From positions 1 to 13,641 of the forward strand of contig SKKR01000066.1 of the NCBI GenBank assembly GCA_007123655.1: DNA of 13,641 nt. The letters run 5' to 3'. A program made the translations under genes and the position numbers. Below the pieces are notes generated by a model. The model did not search any database. It saw nothing but the letters and a program-made list of their open reading frames with translations, and was not told the DNA's origin. Positions 1-6,887 of this stretch are shown piece by piece. Within the stretch, counting starts at the first letter, position 1; each line of letters starts with the position of its first letter. This DNA is from Thermomicrobiaceae bacterium (GTDB lineage Bacteria > Chloroflexota > Chloroflexia > Thermomicrobiales > Thermomicrobiaceae).

Positions 1-953
1 CCGTCGACAAGTGATCGCTGGTCAGGGTCGTTCGTAAGGGTCCCGATTCTCACGACAGGCGTTTCGACCGCCGCGTACGCCTGGATCACGTTCGATACTC
101 GTTCTTCAGGAACGACAACCAGCAACGCTCCGGAAGCGATCAGTCCCCAGGGGTCGAGCCCCAGTTGAGCACAGATCGCGCGGGTCTCCGGGAAGATGTG
201 CACGGGATCGGACGAGATCTCCAGCCCGAGACCAGTTGCCTGGGCGATTTCATCCAACCCGGTAGCCAGACCTCCCTCGGTCGGGTCATGCATCGCCCGG
301 ACTGACGGGCCAAGCGATTCGCGGATGGTTCGGGCGTATCCAACAACGCTGATTCCAGGGTCGAATCGGAATCGCGCGGCGCGACCGAGCGTCTCCGCTG
401 GAATCGAATCCTGAAGCTGATCGACGGCGTCAGTCGCGAGTATCGACGTGCCTTCTACCGCGATGCCGCCGACGAGCAGAACCGCGTCGCCCGGGATTGC
501 CGTACGCGGGTTGATCAGGCTCGCTTCGCTGCCGACTCCAATCATCTGCCCCACTAGAATGGGCCGCTCCAGCCCTTCGGTGATCTCCGTGTGTCCGCCG
601 ACGAGCGAGCAACCAACTGCCTGGCAGCCACGGTTCAGGTCCGCGAAGATCGATTCAACGAGATCGGGAGTCGTTTCGTTCTCCGGTAGCAGGGCGGTGA
701 CCAGCAGCCAGCGTGGATCGGCGCCCATACAGGCAATGTCGTTGGCGTTTACATTCACCAGGTACCAGCCGATGTCGTCCGCCGCGAACGTGATCGGGTC
801 GGTCTTGAGCACCAGGACCTGGTCTCCAAGGCGGACCGCAGCAGCGTCTCGTCCGATGCCGGGACCGACGATAACGTCCTGGTCCGTCTCGATGCTGTTC
901 AGTAGCGACTTGAGCAAATGGTTCGGGTACTTTCCGACAGGTAATGCGTTCAT
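1..953 (-). CDS. AIR synthase-related protein (HypE/PurM/ThiL superfamily), C-terminus cut by window edge
   Basis: The reading frame opens at an ATG at 953-951 and runs without a stop to the window edge, giving 317 residues, so only a short C-terminus is missing if it has the usual 330-350 residue length. An N-terminal glycine/aspartate ATP-Mg motif (GPGIGRDAAAV, residues 30-40) is followed by NDIACMGADPRW (71-82), a GGHTE segment and a later HDPTEGGLATGLDEIA segment. These are hallmarks of the PurM/HypE/ThiL/SelD fold, whose members activate a substrate with ATP. The KTDPIT...DDIGWYLVNVNAND pattern resembles archaeal 'hydrogenase formation HypE-like' AIR-synthase proteins more than true PurM. 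The substrate is unknown, and the terminal Cys that would mark a real HypE lies outside the window. The start overlaps the pfk stop in an ATGA, so the two genes are probably cotranscribed and translationally coupled. Confidence 0.85.
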   Translation of the reverse strand, partial: MNALPVGKYPNHLLKSLLNSIETDQDVIVGPGIGRDAAAVRLGDQVLVLKTDPITFAADDIGWYLVNVNANDIACMGADPRWLLVTALLPENETTPDLVESIFADLNRGCQAVGCSLVGGHTEITEGLERPILVGQMIGVGSEASLINPRTAIPGDAVLLVGGIAVEGTSILATDAVDQLQDSIPAETLGRAARFRFDPGISVVGYARTIRESLGPSVRAMHDPTEGGLATGLDEIAQATGLGLEISSDPVHIFPETRAICAQLGLDPWGLIASGALLVVVPEERVSNVIQAYAAVETPVVRIGTLTNDPDQRSLVD

Positions 954-2089
954 AGCTTCTGATTACTCACATCCACGGGCGAATCGCCGATGCAGATGTC
1001 CATCATGCGAGCGCTCCGGATCAGTGGATGGCTCAATGGAACGTGCCGCGGTCCCCGGGTTGCCACCACCATCGGAACGGAGGTCATGTCGGTGCTTGAT
1101 TGACCCATGGGATCACGACTGATCGCGACCATCCGGTCAGTTTCCCCGCTCCCCAGGAGATCGACCGCGAAGGAGCCCATCATCGTACCGAGAGCGCGAT
1201 CCCGCGCGGTGGGTTCGCCACCGCGCTGAAGATGTCCGAGTACGACGGAGCGAACTTCCTGATCAAGGCGCTCACTCAGTTCGTGCTCCAGCCAGGCGGC
1301 AATGCCACCGTAGCGCTTTTCGTACCATTTCTCGCCGATTTGCTGGTAGATCGCTTGTCCACTGGCCGTCTGCGCTCCTTCGGCAACCGCGATGATCGTG
1401 AAGTTGGAACCGTGTCGCGCGCGCCGTTGGATTTTGTCGCGCACCGCATCAAGGTGGAACGGGAGCTCGGGGATCAGGACGATGTCCGCTCCGCCGGCAA
1501 CCCCGGCGTACAGGGCGATCCAGCCGGCGGTGCGCCCCATCAGCTCCACGATCATCACGCGGTGATGGCTCTCAGCAGTCGTATGAAGTTTGTCGATCGC
1601 CCACGTGGCGGTCGAAACGGCAGTATCAAAGCCGAACGTCACTTTGGTCCCGCGTACGTCATTGTCGATCGTTTTGGGGATGCCGATCACCTGTACCCCT
1701 TTGCGAGAGAGTTCGTGGGAAATCGACATCGTTCCATCACCGCCGATGACCACAACGGCGTCGATACCCAGGTCCGAGAAGCGCCGAACGACGTCATCAG
1801 AGTGGTCTCTGGGCGCGGTGTCGCCGGCAGCGATGTTCCGGTAGGAAAACGGATTGCAGCGATTGCTGGCGCCGAGGATAGTCCCGCCTCTCGGCAGGAT
1901 GCCCTGCACTGAATGGAGGCCGAGTTCCTCCGCTTCGCCGGTAATGCACCCTTCGAAGCCGTTGCGGAAGCCGGTCACTGCCCAGCCGTACTGGAGGATC
2001 GCGGACTTGGTTACCGCCCGGATGACCGCGTTGAGCCCCGGTGCGTCCCCGCCGCCAGTGAGGAGACCAATCCGTCGAATGTCTGTCAT
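950..2089 (-). CDS. pfkA: 6-phosphofructokinase (PfkA family)
   Basis: The 379-residue protein phosphorylates fructose 6-phosphate to fructose 1,6-bisphosphate in glycolysis. The phosphate-donor loop is GGGDAPGLNA (12-21). GGDGT (116-120), PKTIDND (138-144, with the catalytic-base Asp142), MGRTAGW (184-190), PELPF and LGHLQRGG follow in the family order. At the two donor-specificity positions it has Gly119 (E. coli Gly104) and Lys139 (E. coli Gly124). Gly at the first is usual for ATP users, while Lys at the second is usual for PPi enzymes and for some ATP-dependent long-type enzymes. ATP is therefore the likely donor, but PPi cannot be excluded. The start is supported by AGGGG at 2100-2096, six bases upstream. 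The stop overlaps the ATG of the AIR-synthase-like gene. The gene is divergent from proS. Confidence 0.93.
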   Translation of the reverse strand: MTDIRRIGLLTGGGDAPGLNAVIRAVTKSAILQYGWAVTGFRNGFEGCITGEAEELGLHSVQGILPRGGTILGASNRCNPFSYRNIAAGDTAPRDHSDDVVRRFSDLGIDAVVVIGGDGTMSISHELSRKGVQVIGIPKTIDNDVRGTKVTFGFDTAVSTATWAIDKLHTTAESHHRVMIVELMGRTAGWIALYAGVAGGADIVLIPELPFHLDAVRDKIQRRARHGSNFTIIAVAEGAQTASGQAIYQQIGEKWYEKRYGGIAAWLEHELSERLDQEVRSVVLGHLQRGGEPTARDRALGTMMGSFAVDLLGSGETDRMVAISRDPMGQSSTDMTSVPMVVATRGPRHVPLSHPLIRSARMMDICIGDSPVDVSNQKL

Positions 2090-2142
2090 ACCCCGCCCCT
2101 TCGGTTGCCGGCTTCCCGGTCATCGTGATCGCTCGCCCATAA

Positions 2143-2168
2143 TTGACCGCGAATCGTGCTGATATAAT
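2143..2168 (+). promoter_or_regulatory. Extended -10 promoter for proS
   Basis: TGATATAAT at 2160-2168 is a perfect extended -10 (TGn plus TATAAT). TTGACC at 2143-2148 gives a 14-bp spacer, too short for a standard -35, but an extended -10 can act with a poor -35. Transcription would begin near 2175, leaving a leader of about 155 nt before the proS ATG. Confidence 0.6.
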
Positions 2169-2186
2169 CCGCAGCACACCGAGCGC

Positions 2187-2330
2187 CGCACGCCGGTGCG
2201 AACCCAGCGGGCCTTTTGCGAACATTCTACATATGTGGTCGCACGCGGCGGAGTGTTAGAACGAACAGACTTCGTTGTGCTGCGTCCGACACGATACGTC
2301 GGCCCCGATCAACAGACGGAGGTGGAACGG
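2187..2330 (+). promoter_or_regulatory. Structured proS leader (three small hairpins) with a strong Shine-Dalgarno
   Basis: Three short perfect stems occur in the leader: CGCAC/GTGCG (2187-2191 with 2196-2200), AACGAA/TTCGTT (2260-2265 with 2271-2276) and CCGAC/GTCGG (2286-2290 with 2298-2302). GGAGGTGG at 2318-2325 lies five bases before the ATG at 2331 and fixes the proS start. No terminator and no convincing T-box sequence is present. Any regulatory role for the hairpins is inference. Confidence 0.35.
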
Positions 2331-3782
2331 ATGGTTACGGATCGCGGATACGTTGAAGAGCTGGCGGATGTCGAGGACGATTTCGATCGCTGGTATGTCG
2401 AGGTTGTCCGAAAGGCCGAGATGGCCGATGACTCGCCCGTCCGCGGGACCAAGATCATTCGCCCTTACGGGTTCGCTCTGTGGGAGAATATTCAGCGCCA
2501 GCTAGATGACCGGATCAAGGCGACGGGCGTCGAAAACGCCTACTTCCCCCTGTTCATTCCGAAGGGGATGCTTGAACGCGAGGCGGAACACGTCGAAGGA
2601 TTCGCGCCGGAAGTTGCCTGGGTTACGCACGGCGGGCATCGCAAGCTGGAGGAACCGTGGGCGGTTCGTCCGACGTCTGAGGCAATCATCTGTCCGATCT
2701 ATGCCCGGTGGGTGCAGTCGTACCGTGATCTGCCGATTCTGATCAATCAGTGGTCGAATGTCGTCCGCTGGGAGGAACGGCCGCGAGCTTTTCTGCGTAC
2801 AGTCGAGTTTCTCTGGCAGGAAGGTCATACCGCTCACGCTTCGCTCGAAGAAGCCGAAGAACGCACGCTCATGATGCTCGATGTCTATCGCGACCTCTGC
2901 GAGACCGAGCTGGCCATCCCGGTGATACCAGGGCTCAAGAGCGACTCCGAGAAGTTCGCCGGAGCGCTGCGCACCTACACCATCGAGGCGATGATGGGCG
3001 GGAAGCACTGGGCGCTGCAGTCCGGGACATCCCATAATCTCGGCGATCACTTCGGACGGGTCTTCGAGATCAATTTTCTGGACGATCAGGGCAAACGCCA
3101 CTTCGCCTACAACACGAGCTGGGGCCTCAGCACCCGCATCGTTGGCGCGGTCATTATGGTCCACGGTGACGAGCGCGGATTGAAAATGCCGCCGAGAGTT
3201 GCCCCGACCCAGGCCGTCATCGTGCCGATCTGGCGCAAGAACAAAGAGCGCGAGGAGGTCGAGTCCGCAGTGCAGCAGGTCAGAGACAGTCTGCCATCGA
3301 ACCTTCGCGTCAAAGCGGATCTCCGCGACGACAAGACCCCGGGCTGGAAGTTCAACGAGTGGGAGCTCAAAGGCGTACCGGTGCGGATCGAACTTGGCCC
3401 GCGGGATATCGCATCCGAGCAGGTTATGGTGGTGCGGCGAGATACCGGTGAGAAATCGGCTGTGCCGATGACGGAGCTTCCGGCGTTGCTCCCGGGCCTG
3501 CTCGATGAGATCCAGGACAACATGTACCAGGCTGCTCTGCGGATGCTCACTGAGAAGTCGGTCCGGGTGACCGATTATGAAGAACTCAGACAACGCGCGG
3601 CAGGCAATGCCGGGTTCTCCTACGCCTACTGGTGTGGAAGCGAGGCATGCGAGGACAAGGTCAAGACCGAAACCCGGGCGACGATCCGGTGTATTCCGTT
3701 CACCCAGCCAGAACAATCCGGACCCTGTATCGTGTGCGGGACCGATTCCGAAACTGAAGTCGTGTTCGCGCGCGCCTACTGA
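2331..3782 (+). CDS. proS: Prolyl-tRNA synthetase, archaeal/eukaryotic type (type 3)
   Basis: This 483-residue class II synthetase charges tRNA-Pro with proline in the cytoplasm. Motif 1 covers the IRPYGFALWE region near residue 45. Motif 2 is RWEERPRAFLRTVEF (146-160). Motif 3 includes HGDERGL (278-284) followed by PPRVAP. The anticodon-binding domain follows from PTQAVIVPIW. The C-terminal extension carries Cys435, Cys440, Cys466 and Cys469 (C-x4-C and C-x2-C), the zinc-binding module of type 3 ProS, and the protein ends in Tyr as usual for this type. It has no editing INS domain, unlike the longer bacterial ProS. The frame stays open upstream to 2196, but the Shine-Dalgarno at 2318-2325 and the family N-terminus favour ATG 2331. 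A membrane protein gene starts 8 bases after the stop. Confidence 0.96.
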   Translation: MVTDRGYVEELADVEDDFDRWYVEVVRKAEMADDSPVRGTKIIRPYGFALWENIQRQLDDRIKATGVENAYFPLFIPKGMLEREAEHVEGFAPEVAWVTHGGHRKLEEPWAVRPTSEAIICPIYARWVQSYRDLPILINQWSNVVRWEERPRAFLRTVEFLWQEGHTAHASLEEAEERTLMMLDVYRDLCETELAIPVIPGLKSDSEKFAGALRTYTIEAMMGGKHWALQSGTSHNLGDHFGRVFEINFLDDQGKRHFAYNTSWGLSTRIVGAVIMVHGDERGLKMPPRVAPTQAVIVPIWRKNKEREEVESAVQQVRDSLPSNLRVKADLRDDKTPGWKFNEWELKGVPVRIELGPRDIASEQVMVVRRDTGEKSAVPMTELPALLPGLLDEIQDNMYQAALRMLTEKSVRVTDYEELRQRAAGNAGFSYAYWCGSEACEDKVKTETRATIRCIPFTQPEQSGPCIVCGTDSETEVVFARAY

Positions 3783-3790
3783 CAAGTGTT

Positions 3791-4390
3791 GTGAGCAACG
3801 ACCAGCGACGGATCTTTGTCTACAAGCCGCCCGCGGAGGGGTCCGGATCCGGATATTCCCGGGTCTGGGCAGAGAGATTGCGCGCCTGGTCGTTTTCGGC
3901 GATCGGACTGATCATCGCCTGGCTGCTTGTCGCCGGCCTGCTGATCCCGGCCGGGGCACTTGTGATCTTCATTCTCCGGGAAGACTATGCGATTCTCACT
4001 CTGAGCGGGGGCCTCTGGCTTCTGCTCGGGATCTGTGTTGTTCAATGGTGGATACCGCCTGCCCGGGCGGCAAACGAACGCACCGAGGGTATCGCGGCGG
4101 CCGGCTGGCAGATCCTTCTGAGTACCATCGCCACCGGGCTTGTCGCGTCTCAGTTTCTGCTGGGAGACGGGCTGCGACCCGCGTTCACTCTCGCCGATAT
4201 CCGGCCGGTGATTGTGGCTGGCGTATCTTCCGTCCTCGTGTCCGGCGCCGGTGTCGTCTGGTTGCGCGGGCATAGCAGCACGCGAGCGATGCGCTACTCG
4301 ATGACCGCTATCTCCGTGATCACCGTGTGGATGGCGCTCTGGCTGGTCGCGGAACACGCTGGCCTGCTCGGGTCCTCGATTTCGACGTGA
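3791..4390 (+). CDS. Unknown multi-spanning membrane protein
   Basis: I do not recognise a family. The 199-residue frame begins at GTG 3791, eight bases after the proS stop, and has no clear Shine-Dalgarno, so translation may depend on ribosomes leaving proS. A polar N-terminus of about 33 residues (cytoplasmic if the positive-inside rule holds) precedes about five hydrophobic segments near residues 37-62, 67-88, 105-126, 138-158 and 170-190. Basic residues lie around R63 and between the fourth and fifth segments. There are no obvious catalytic motifs. Codon use matches the neighbours. The close spacing suggests cotranscription with proS, but no functional link can be claimed. Confidence 0.7.
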   Translation: MSNDQRRIFVYKPPAEGSGSGYSRVWAERLRAWSFSAIGLIIAWLLVAGLLIPAGALVIFILREDYAILTLSGGLWLLLGICVVQWWIPPARAANERTEGIAAAGWQILLSTIATGLVASQFLLGDGLRPAFTLADIRPVIVAGVSSVLVSGAGVVWLRGHSSTRAMRYSMTAISVITVWMALWLVAEHAGLLGSSIST

Positions 4391-4548
4391 TCACTGACGC
4401 CCTGGAATTTATTTCCTGAGGCTTGAACAGCTGAACAAATCGTCATCATTGGTTCCCTCCCGGCAATGGTATGAGCATTGCGTTCTGGTGCCCGGGTCTG
4501 GACGTCAGACCGTTGAATTACGTCGCTATTAACGTGGAGCCGAACCGA
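4391..4548. other. Intergenic region without clear signals
   Basis: This 158-base gap separates the unknown membrane protein from the first small membrane ORF. I see only a weak GGAA/TTCC repeat near 4412-4424 and no convincing promoter or terminator. Confidence 0.4.
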
Positions 4549-4704
4549 ATGATCTTTTTTGTCCTGTTCATACTTTCATTCCTGTCCGCGGACTACCTGC
4601 TAACTGGTTCGGTGACGAGCACATGGATCGGAATCGCAATCATCTCCGGAGCGACGACGACGCTGCTCCGCCGCGTCCTGTCCGGCAGCGGAACGCTGAA
4701 TTGA
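4549..4704 (+). CDS. Small membrane protein, 51 residues, unknown function
   Basis: ATG 4549 is preceded by GTGGAG (4534-4539) at nine bases. The frame stays open up to an ATG at 4471, but that start has no ribosome-binding site and would add a non-hydrophobic 26-residue extension. The short product has two hydrophobic segments (about 2-19 and 24-41) joined by a short TGSVTST turn, then a basic RR and a small polar tail. This looks like a helical hairpin membrane protein. I do not recognise a family. It is followed 60 bases later by another two-segment small membrane ORF in the same direction. Confidence 0.5.
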   Translation: MIFFVLFILSFLSADYLLTGSVTSTWIGIAIISGATTTLLRRVLSGSGTLN

Positions 4705-4764
4705 CTGGTATCCTGCGAGGTTGTGAGAACGATTCGAGCGAACCGGATTCTGTGAGCGTCGCCT

Positions 4765-4950
4765 ATGAGCCTGAGGTACATCCTGATCATCATCATAACG
4801 TTCGCTGGCGTCTATGCGGGCGTTAGCTGGATCGACCGTGGAGAGGTCTACTGGGCGGGATTGATCGGTGGCGCGGTCGGGGTACTTATCGCGTTCGTTG
4901 CCGTCTGGTACTGGCGATCCCGCAGCCGCGCGAACCGGTTGACCCGCTGA
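4765..4950 (+). CDS. Small membrane protein, 61 residues, unknown function
   Basis: The frame runs from ATG 4765 to TGA 4948-4950. Two hydrophobic helices are visible (about 4-20 and 28-50), separated by WIDRGEVYW, and the C-terminal tail RSRSRANRLTR is strongly basic. By the positive-inside rule the tail should be cytoplasmic, so both ends are probably inside. The ribosome-binding site is weak. It is the second of two tiny membrane ORFs in tandem. No family was recognised. A coding role rests on the clean transmembrane pattern only. Confidence 0.5.
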   Translation: MSLRYILIIIITFAGVYAGVSWIDRGEVYWAGLIGGAVGVLIAFVAVWYWRSRSRANRLTR

Positions 4951-5006
4951 GCTCTTCTTCCGAGACGAGCATCCTTCGCATGCGACCGGCATGAACGGCA
5001 CAACAA

Positions 5007-5015
5007 TGTGATAAT
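5007..5015 (+). promoter_or_regulatory. Possible extended -10 promoter for the acetamidase gene
   Basis: TGTGATAAT at 5007-5015 fits an extended -10 element. I find no good -35 at the usual distance. It lies 65 bases before the chosen GTG start at 5080. Confidence 0.35.
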
Positions 5016-5079
5016 GTACCGCTACGCAGTTTGAACAATCGACGCACCGTGACCTTCGGGCGTGCGAGAGGAGATCGCC

Positions 5080-6204
5080 GTGGCGGAAAAACATCACATC
5101 GCCGTAGACGCGTACAAACCGCTGTCCGACCAGACGGACGTCGGCCATAACCGCTGGCACGAGGGTATCGACCCGATCGCGGAGGTGGAACAGGGTGATG
5201 CGGTCAGCTTCGAGACACTGGATGCTCTCGATGGACAGCTTGGGCCGGGATCGGAACACGCGGACGTGGGCGGCATTGACCTGGGCCGGGTTCACCCGCT
5301 GACCGGCCCGGTCTACGTCAAAGGCGCTGAACCCGGCGATCTCCTGGAAATCAAGCTTCTCGATATTGAAGCTGATCCCTGGGAGAACTGGGGATTCACG
5401 GCCGAGGTACCCGGATTTGGCTTTCTGCAGGATATTTTCACTGAGCCATATCTCGTTCACTGGCAGCTGGTTGACCATTACTACGCGGAATCTCCACAGA
5501 TCCCCGGCGTCCGGATTCCGTGCAGCCCGTTCCCGGGAATTCTCGGGATCGCGCCGTCCGAGTCGCTACGAAAGCTGACGACCGAGCGGGAACAGAATTT
5601 GATTGACGAAGGCGGCACATGCCTGCCACCGGACGCAACTGGAGCAATTCCGGGTGGGGCCATCGCGCCCGAAGCTCTGCGAACCATTCCGCCACGCGAA
5701 ACCGGCGGCAACATCGACATCAAGCAACTGACACCAGGTTCGAGCCTGTTCCTTCCGGTTCACGCGCCGGGCGCGCTGGTCTCCGCGGGGGATGTGCATT
5801 ACGCACAGGGTGACTGTGAGGCCTGCGGAACCGCGATCGAGATACGCTCGGTTCTGCACCTCAGTTTCAAAGTACACAAAGGTGAGGCGGAGCGCCGGAA
5901 CATCCGTTTCCCGCAGTTTTCCCATTCCGACTACTTCGCCGGCACGGAGATCGCCGTCCCCCGGCGCTTCTACGCGACCACGGGAATGCCAATACACAGT
6001 GACGGCCGAAACGCGGACGGCGATCTCTCACTCGCCGCGCGGAACGCGCTTCTCGCTATGATCGAGCATCTCGAGTCCAGGGGTTATACGAGGCAGCAGG
6101 CGTATGCGCTCTGCAGCGTCGCGGTTGATCTCCGGGTGAGTCAGGTCGTGGACGTGCCCAACTTCATCGTCTCCGCTCTGCTCCCGCTTGATATTTTCAA
6201 CTAG
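5080..6204 (+). CDS. Acetamidase/formamidase family amidohydrolase
   Basis: Members of the FmdA/AmdA family hydrolyse small amides such as formamide and acetamide to ammonia and the acid in the cytoplasm. The 374-residue product has the family segments LTGPVYVKGAEPGDLLEI, GNIDIKQL (210-217), LPVHAPGALVSAGD (225-238) and QGDCEACGTAIE (243-254). Of two in-frame GTG codons (5062 and 5080), the second is preferred because AGGAG (5069-5073) sits six bases upstream. Residue 246 is Cys where I would expect Gly (QGDGEVCG). Substrate preference cannot be read from sequence. It appears monocistronic: it has a possible promoter of its own and ends 16 bases before a terminator hairpin. No nitrogen-regulation genes or amide transporters are nearby. 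Confidence 0.9.
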   Translation: MAEKHHIAVDAYKPLSDQTDVGHNRWHEGIDPIAEVEQGDAVSFETLDALDGQLGPGSEHADVGGIDLGRVHPLTGPVYVKGAEPGDLLEIKLLDIEADPWENWGFTAEVPGFGFLQDIFTEPYLVHWQLVDHYYAESPQIPGVRIPCSPFPGILGIAPSESLRKLTTEREQNLIDEGGTCLPPDATGAIPGGAIAPEALRTIPPRETGGNIDIKQLTPGSSLFLPVHAPGALVSAGDVHYAQGDCEACGTAIEIRSVLHLSFKVHKGEAERRNIRFPQFSHSDYFAGTEIAVPRRFYATTGMPIHSDGRNADGDLSLAARNALLAMIEHLESRGYTRQQAYALCSVAVDLRVSQVVDVPNFIVSALLPLDIFN

Positions 6205-6220
6205 GTTGCTGAATAGAATC

Positions 6221-6250
6221 ACCCCGGAAACCGTGCACGGCTTCCGGGGT
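6221..6250. terminator. Bidirectional terminator between the amidase gene and the tRNA cluster
   Basis: ACCCCGGAA (6221-6229) pairs perfectly with TTCCGGGGT (6242-6250), enclosing the self-complementary CCGTGCACGG (6231-6240). T-containing tracts follow on both strands but are short. The position between convergent units supports use by both. Confidence 0.65.
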
Positions 6251-6273
6251 TTGACCAGTCCTGTTTGGGATGA

Positions 6274-6364
6274 TGGCGGAAGGGGAGGGATTCGAACCCT
6301 CGAGGGCTATTAACCCTACGCGATTTCCAATCGCGCGCACTAGGCCAGACTATGCGACCCTTCC
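6274..6364 (-). tRNA. tRNA-Ser (anticodon GGA)
   Basis: The reverse strand folds as a class II tRNA. The acceptor stem is GGAAGGG/CCCTTCC with discriminator G73 and an encoded CCA (6276-6274). The anticodon stem is CGCGA/TCGCG around loop TTGGAAA, giving anticodon GGA for UCC/UCU. The T arm is GAGGG/CCCTC around TTCGAAT. A long variable arm (GGG/CCC) confirms serine. It is the last of three tandem tRNAs. Confidence 0.96.
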
Positions 6365-6378
6365 GTGTATCTGGCTGT

Positions 6379-6469
<91 letters not shown>

Positions 6470-6493
6470 GCGAGACATTCTGGCAGTCTGAAT

Positions 6494-6524
6494 ACAGAAA
6501 TGCAAGGCGGCAGACCGCCCTGCA
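6494..6524 (-). terminator. Probable minus-strand terminator after tRNA-Arg
   Basis: TGCA-a-GGCGG (6501-6510) pairs with CCGCC-c-TGCA (6515-6524) across a CAGA loop, with one A/C mismatch. Read on the minus strand, the hairpin is followed by a T-rich tail (TTTCTGTATT). It may partly separate tRNA-Arg from the two tRNA-Ser genes. Confidence 0.5.
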
Positions 6525-6533
6525 TTCACCTCG

Positions 6534-6606
6534 TACGCCCGGCAGGACTCGAACCTGCGACCTTTTGGTCCGCAACCAAACGCTCTATCCACTGAGCTAC
6601 GGGCGC
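6534..6606 (-). tRNA. tRNA-Arg (anticodon GCG)
   Basis: A canonical 73-base cloverleaf is present on the reverse strand. The acceptor is GCGCCCG/CGGGCGT (one G-U at the end) and the D stem is GCTC/GAGC with loop AGTGGATA. The anticodon stem is TTTGG/CCAAA with loop TTGCGGA, and the T arm is GCAGG/CCTGC with TTCGAGT. Anticodon GCG reads the Arg codon CGC. Arg identity is supported by A20, C35 and discriminator A73. CCA is not encoded, unlike in the two tRNA-Ser genes. G34 is unusual because most bacteria use A34 edited to inosine. Confidence 0.93.
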
Positions 6607-6644
6607 ATGTTTCTGGAGCTCACGATTTCTCGCGAACTCATGAA

Positions 6645-6674
6645 ACGATACCATATCGTCGGGAATGCCGGCAA
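6645..6674 (-). promoter_or_regulatory. Possible tRNA-Arg promoter with embedded palindrome
   Basis: On the minus strand TTGCCG (6674-6669), an 18-bp spacer and TATCGT (6650-6645) make a weak promoter about 40 bases upstream of tRNA-Arg. The -10 forms one arm of a perfect inverted repeat, ACGATA-CCA-TATCGT (6645-6659). Confidence 0.3.
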
Positions 6675-6803
6675 CGCGGCGCGTCACATATCGCGACACG
6701 CTGACACCGGCAGGTTCCCGGCTGTGGAAAGGGAAAATGCTCTCCCCACGCGGTCACGTCTGATGTACGCTTGGTAACCATAACGAGGACGAAATCTGTT
6801 CAT

Positions 6804-6831
6804 GGGCAGGAATAGGTGTCGATGTCTGCCC
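6804..6831 (+). repeat. Inverted repeat upstream of the DUF3105 gene
   Basis: GGGCAG (6804-6809) pairs with CTGCCC (6826-6831) across a 16-base loop and can be extended by one A-T and one G-U pair. It lies 57 bases before the gene and could be an mRNA leader hairpin or an operator. The rest of the 281-base gap from 6607 shows only the tRNA-side palindrome. Confidence 0.3.
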
Positions 6832-6887
6832 GTTCCAACTGATGGATACCACAGGCGTCGTTGACACAATGAGGGGGATCGACACGG

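Noticed and set aside
448..1122. 224-residue plus-strand open frame opposite the AIR-synthase-like gene and the end of pfk
   Set aside because: Low-complexity Ser/Arg/Pro composition typical of a shadow frame; the minus strand holds the recognised family motifs.
1100..1912. 270-residue plus-strand open frame opposite pfk
   Set aside because: It lies wholly antisense to phosphofructokinase, has no coding signature and no ribosome-binding site of note.
2233..2259. Eight-residue upstream ORF in the proS leader
   Set aside because: It has no ribosome-binding site and no Pro codons, so it does not look like an attenuation peptide.
2311..2335. T-box-like sequence AGGTGGAACGG before proS
   Set aside because: It is the Shine-Dalgarno region. 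The TGGA would not match the A73 discriminator expected in tRNA-Pro, and no stem I or competing terminator is present.
2502..3785. 427-residue minus-strand open frame opposite proS
   Set aside because: It is antisense to a protein with all class II synthetase motifs, has no recognisable domain and arises from GC-rich codon use.
4412..4424. GGAA/TTCC repeat after the five-segment membrane protein
   Set aside because: Only four base pairs and no T tract; too weak to call a terminator.
4600..5478. 292-residue minus-strand open frame
   Set aside because: It is antisense to two small membrane ORFs and the N-terminus of the amidase, with an Arg/Asp-rich composition and no domain.
6861..6866. Perfect TTGACA upstream of the DUF3105 gene
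   Set aside because: A -10 at 17 bases would fall on the start codon and is not TATAAT-like, so no promoter can be built from it.
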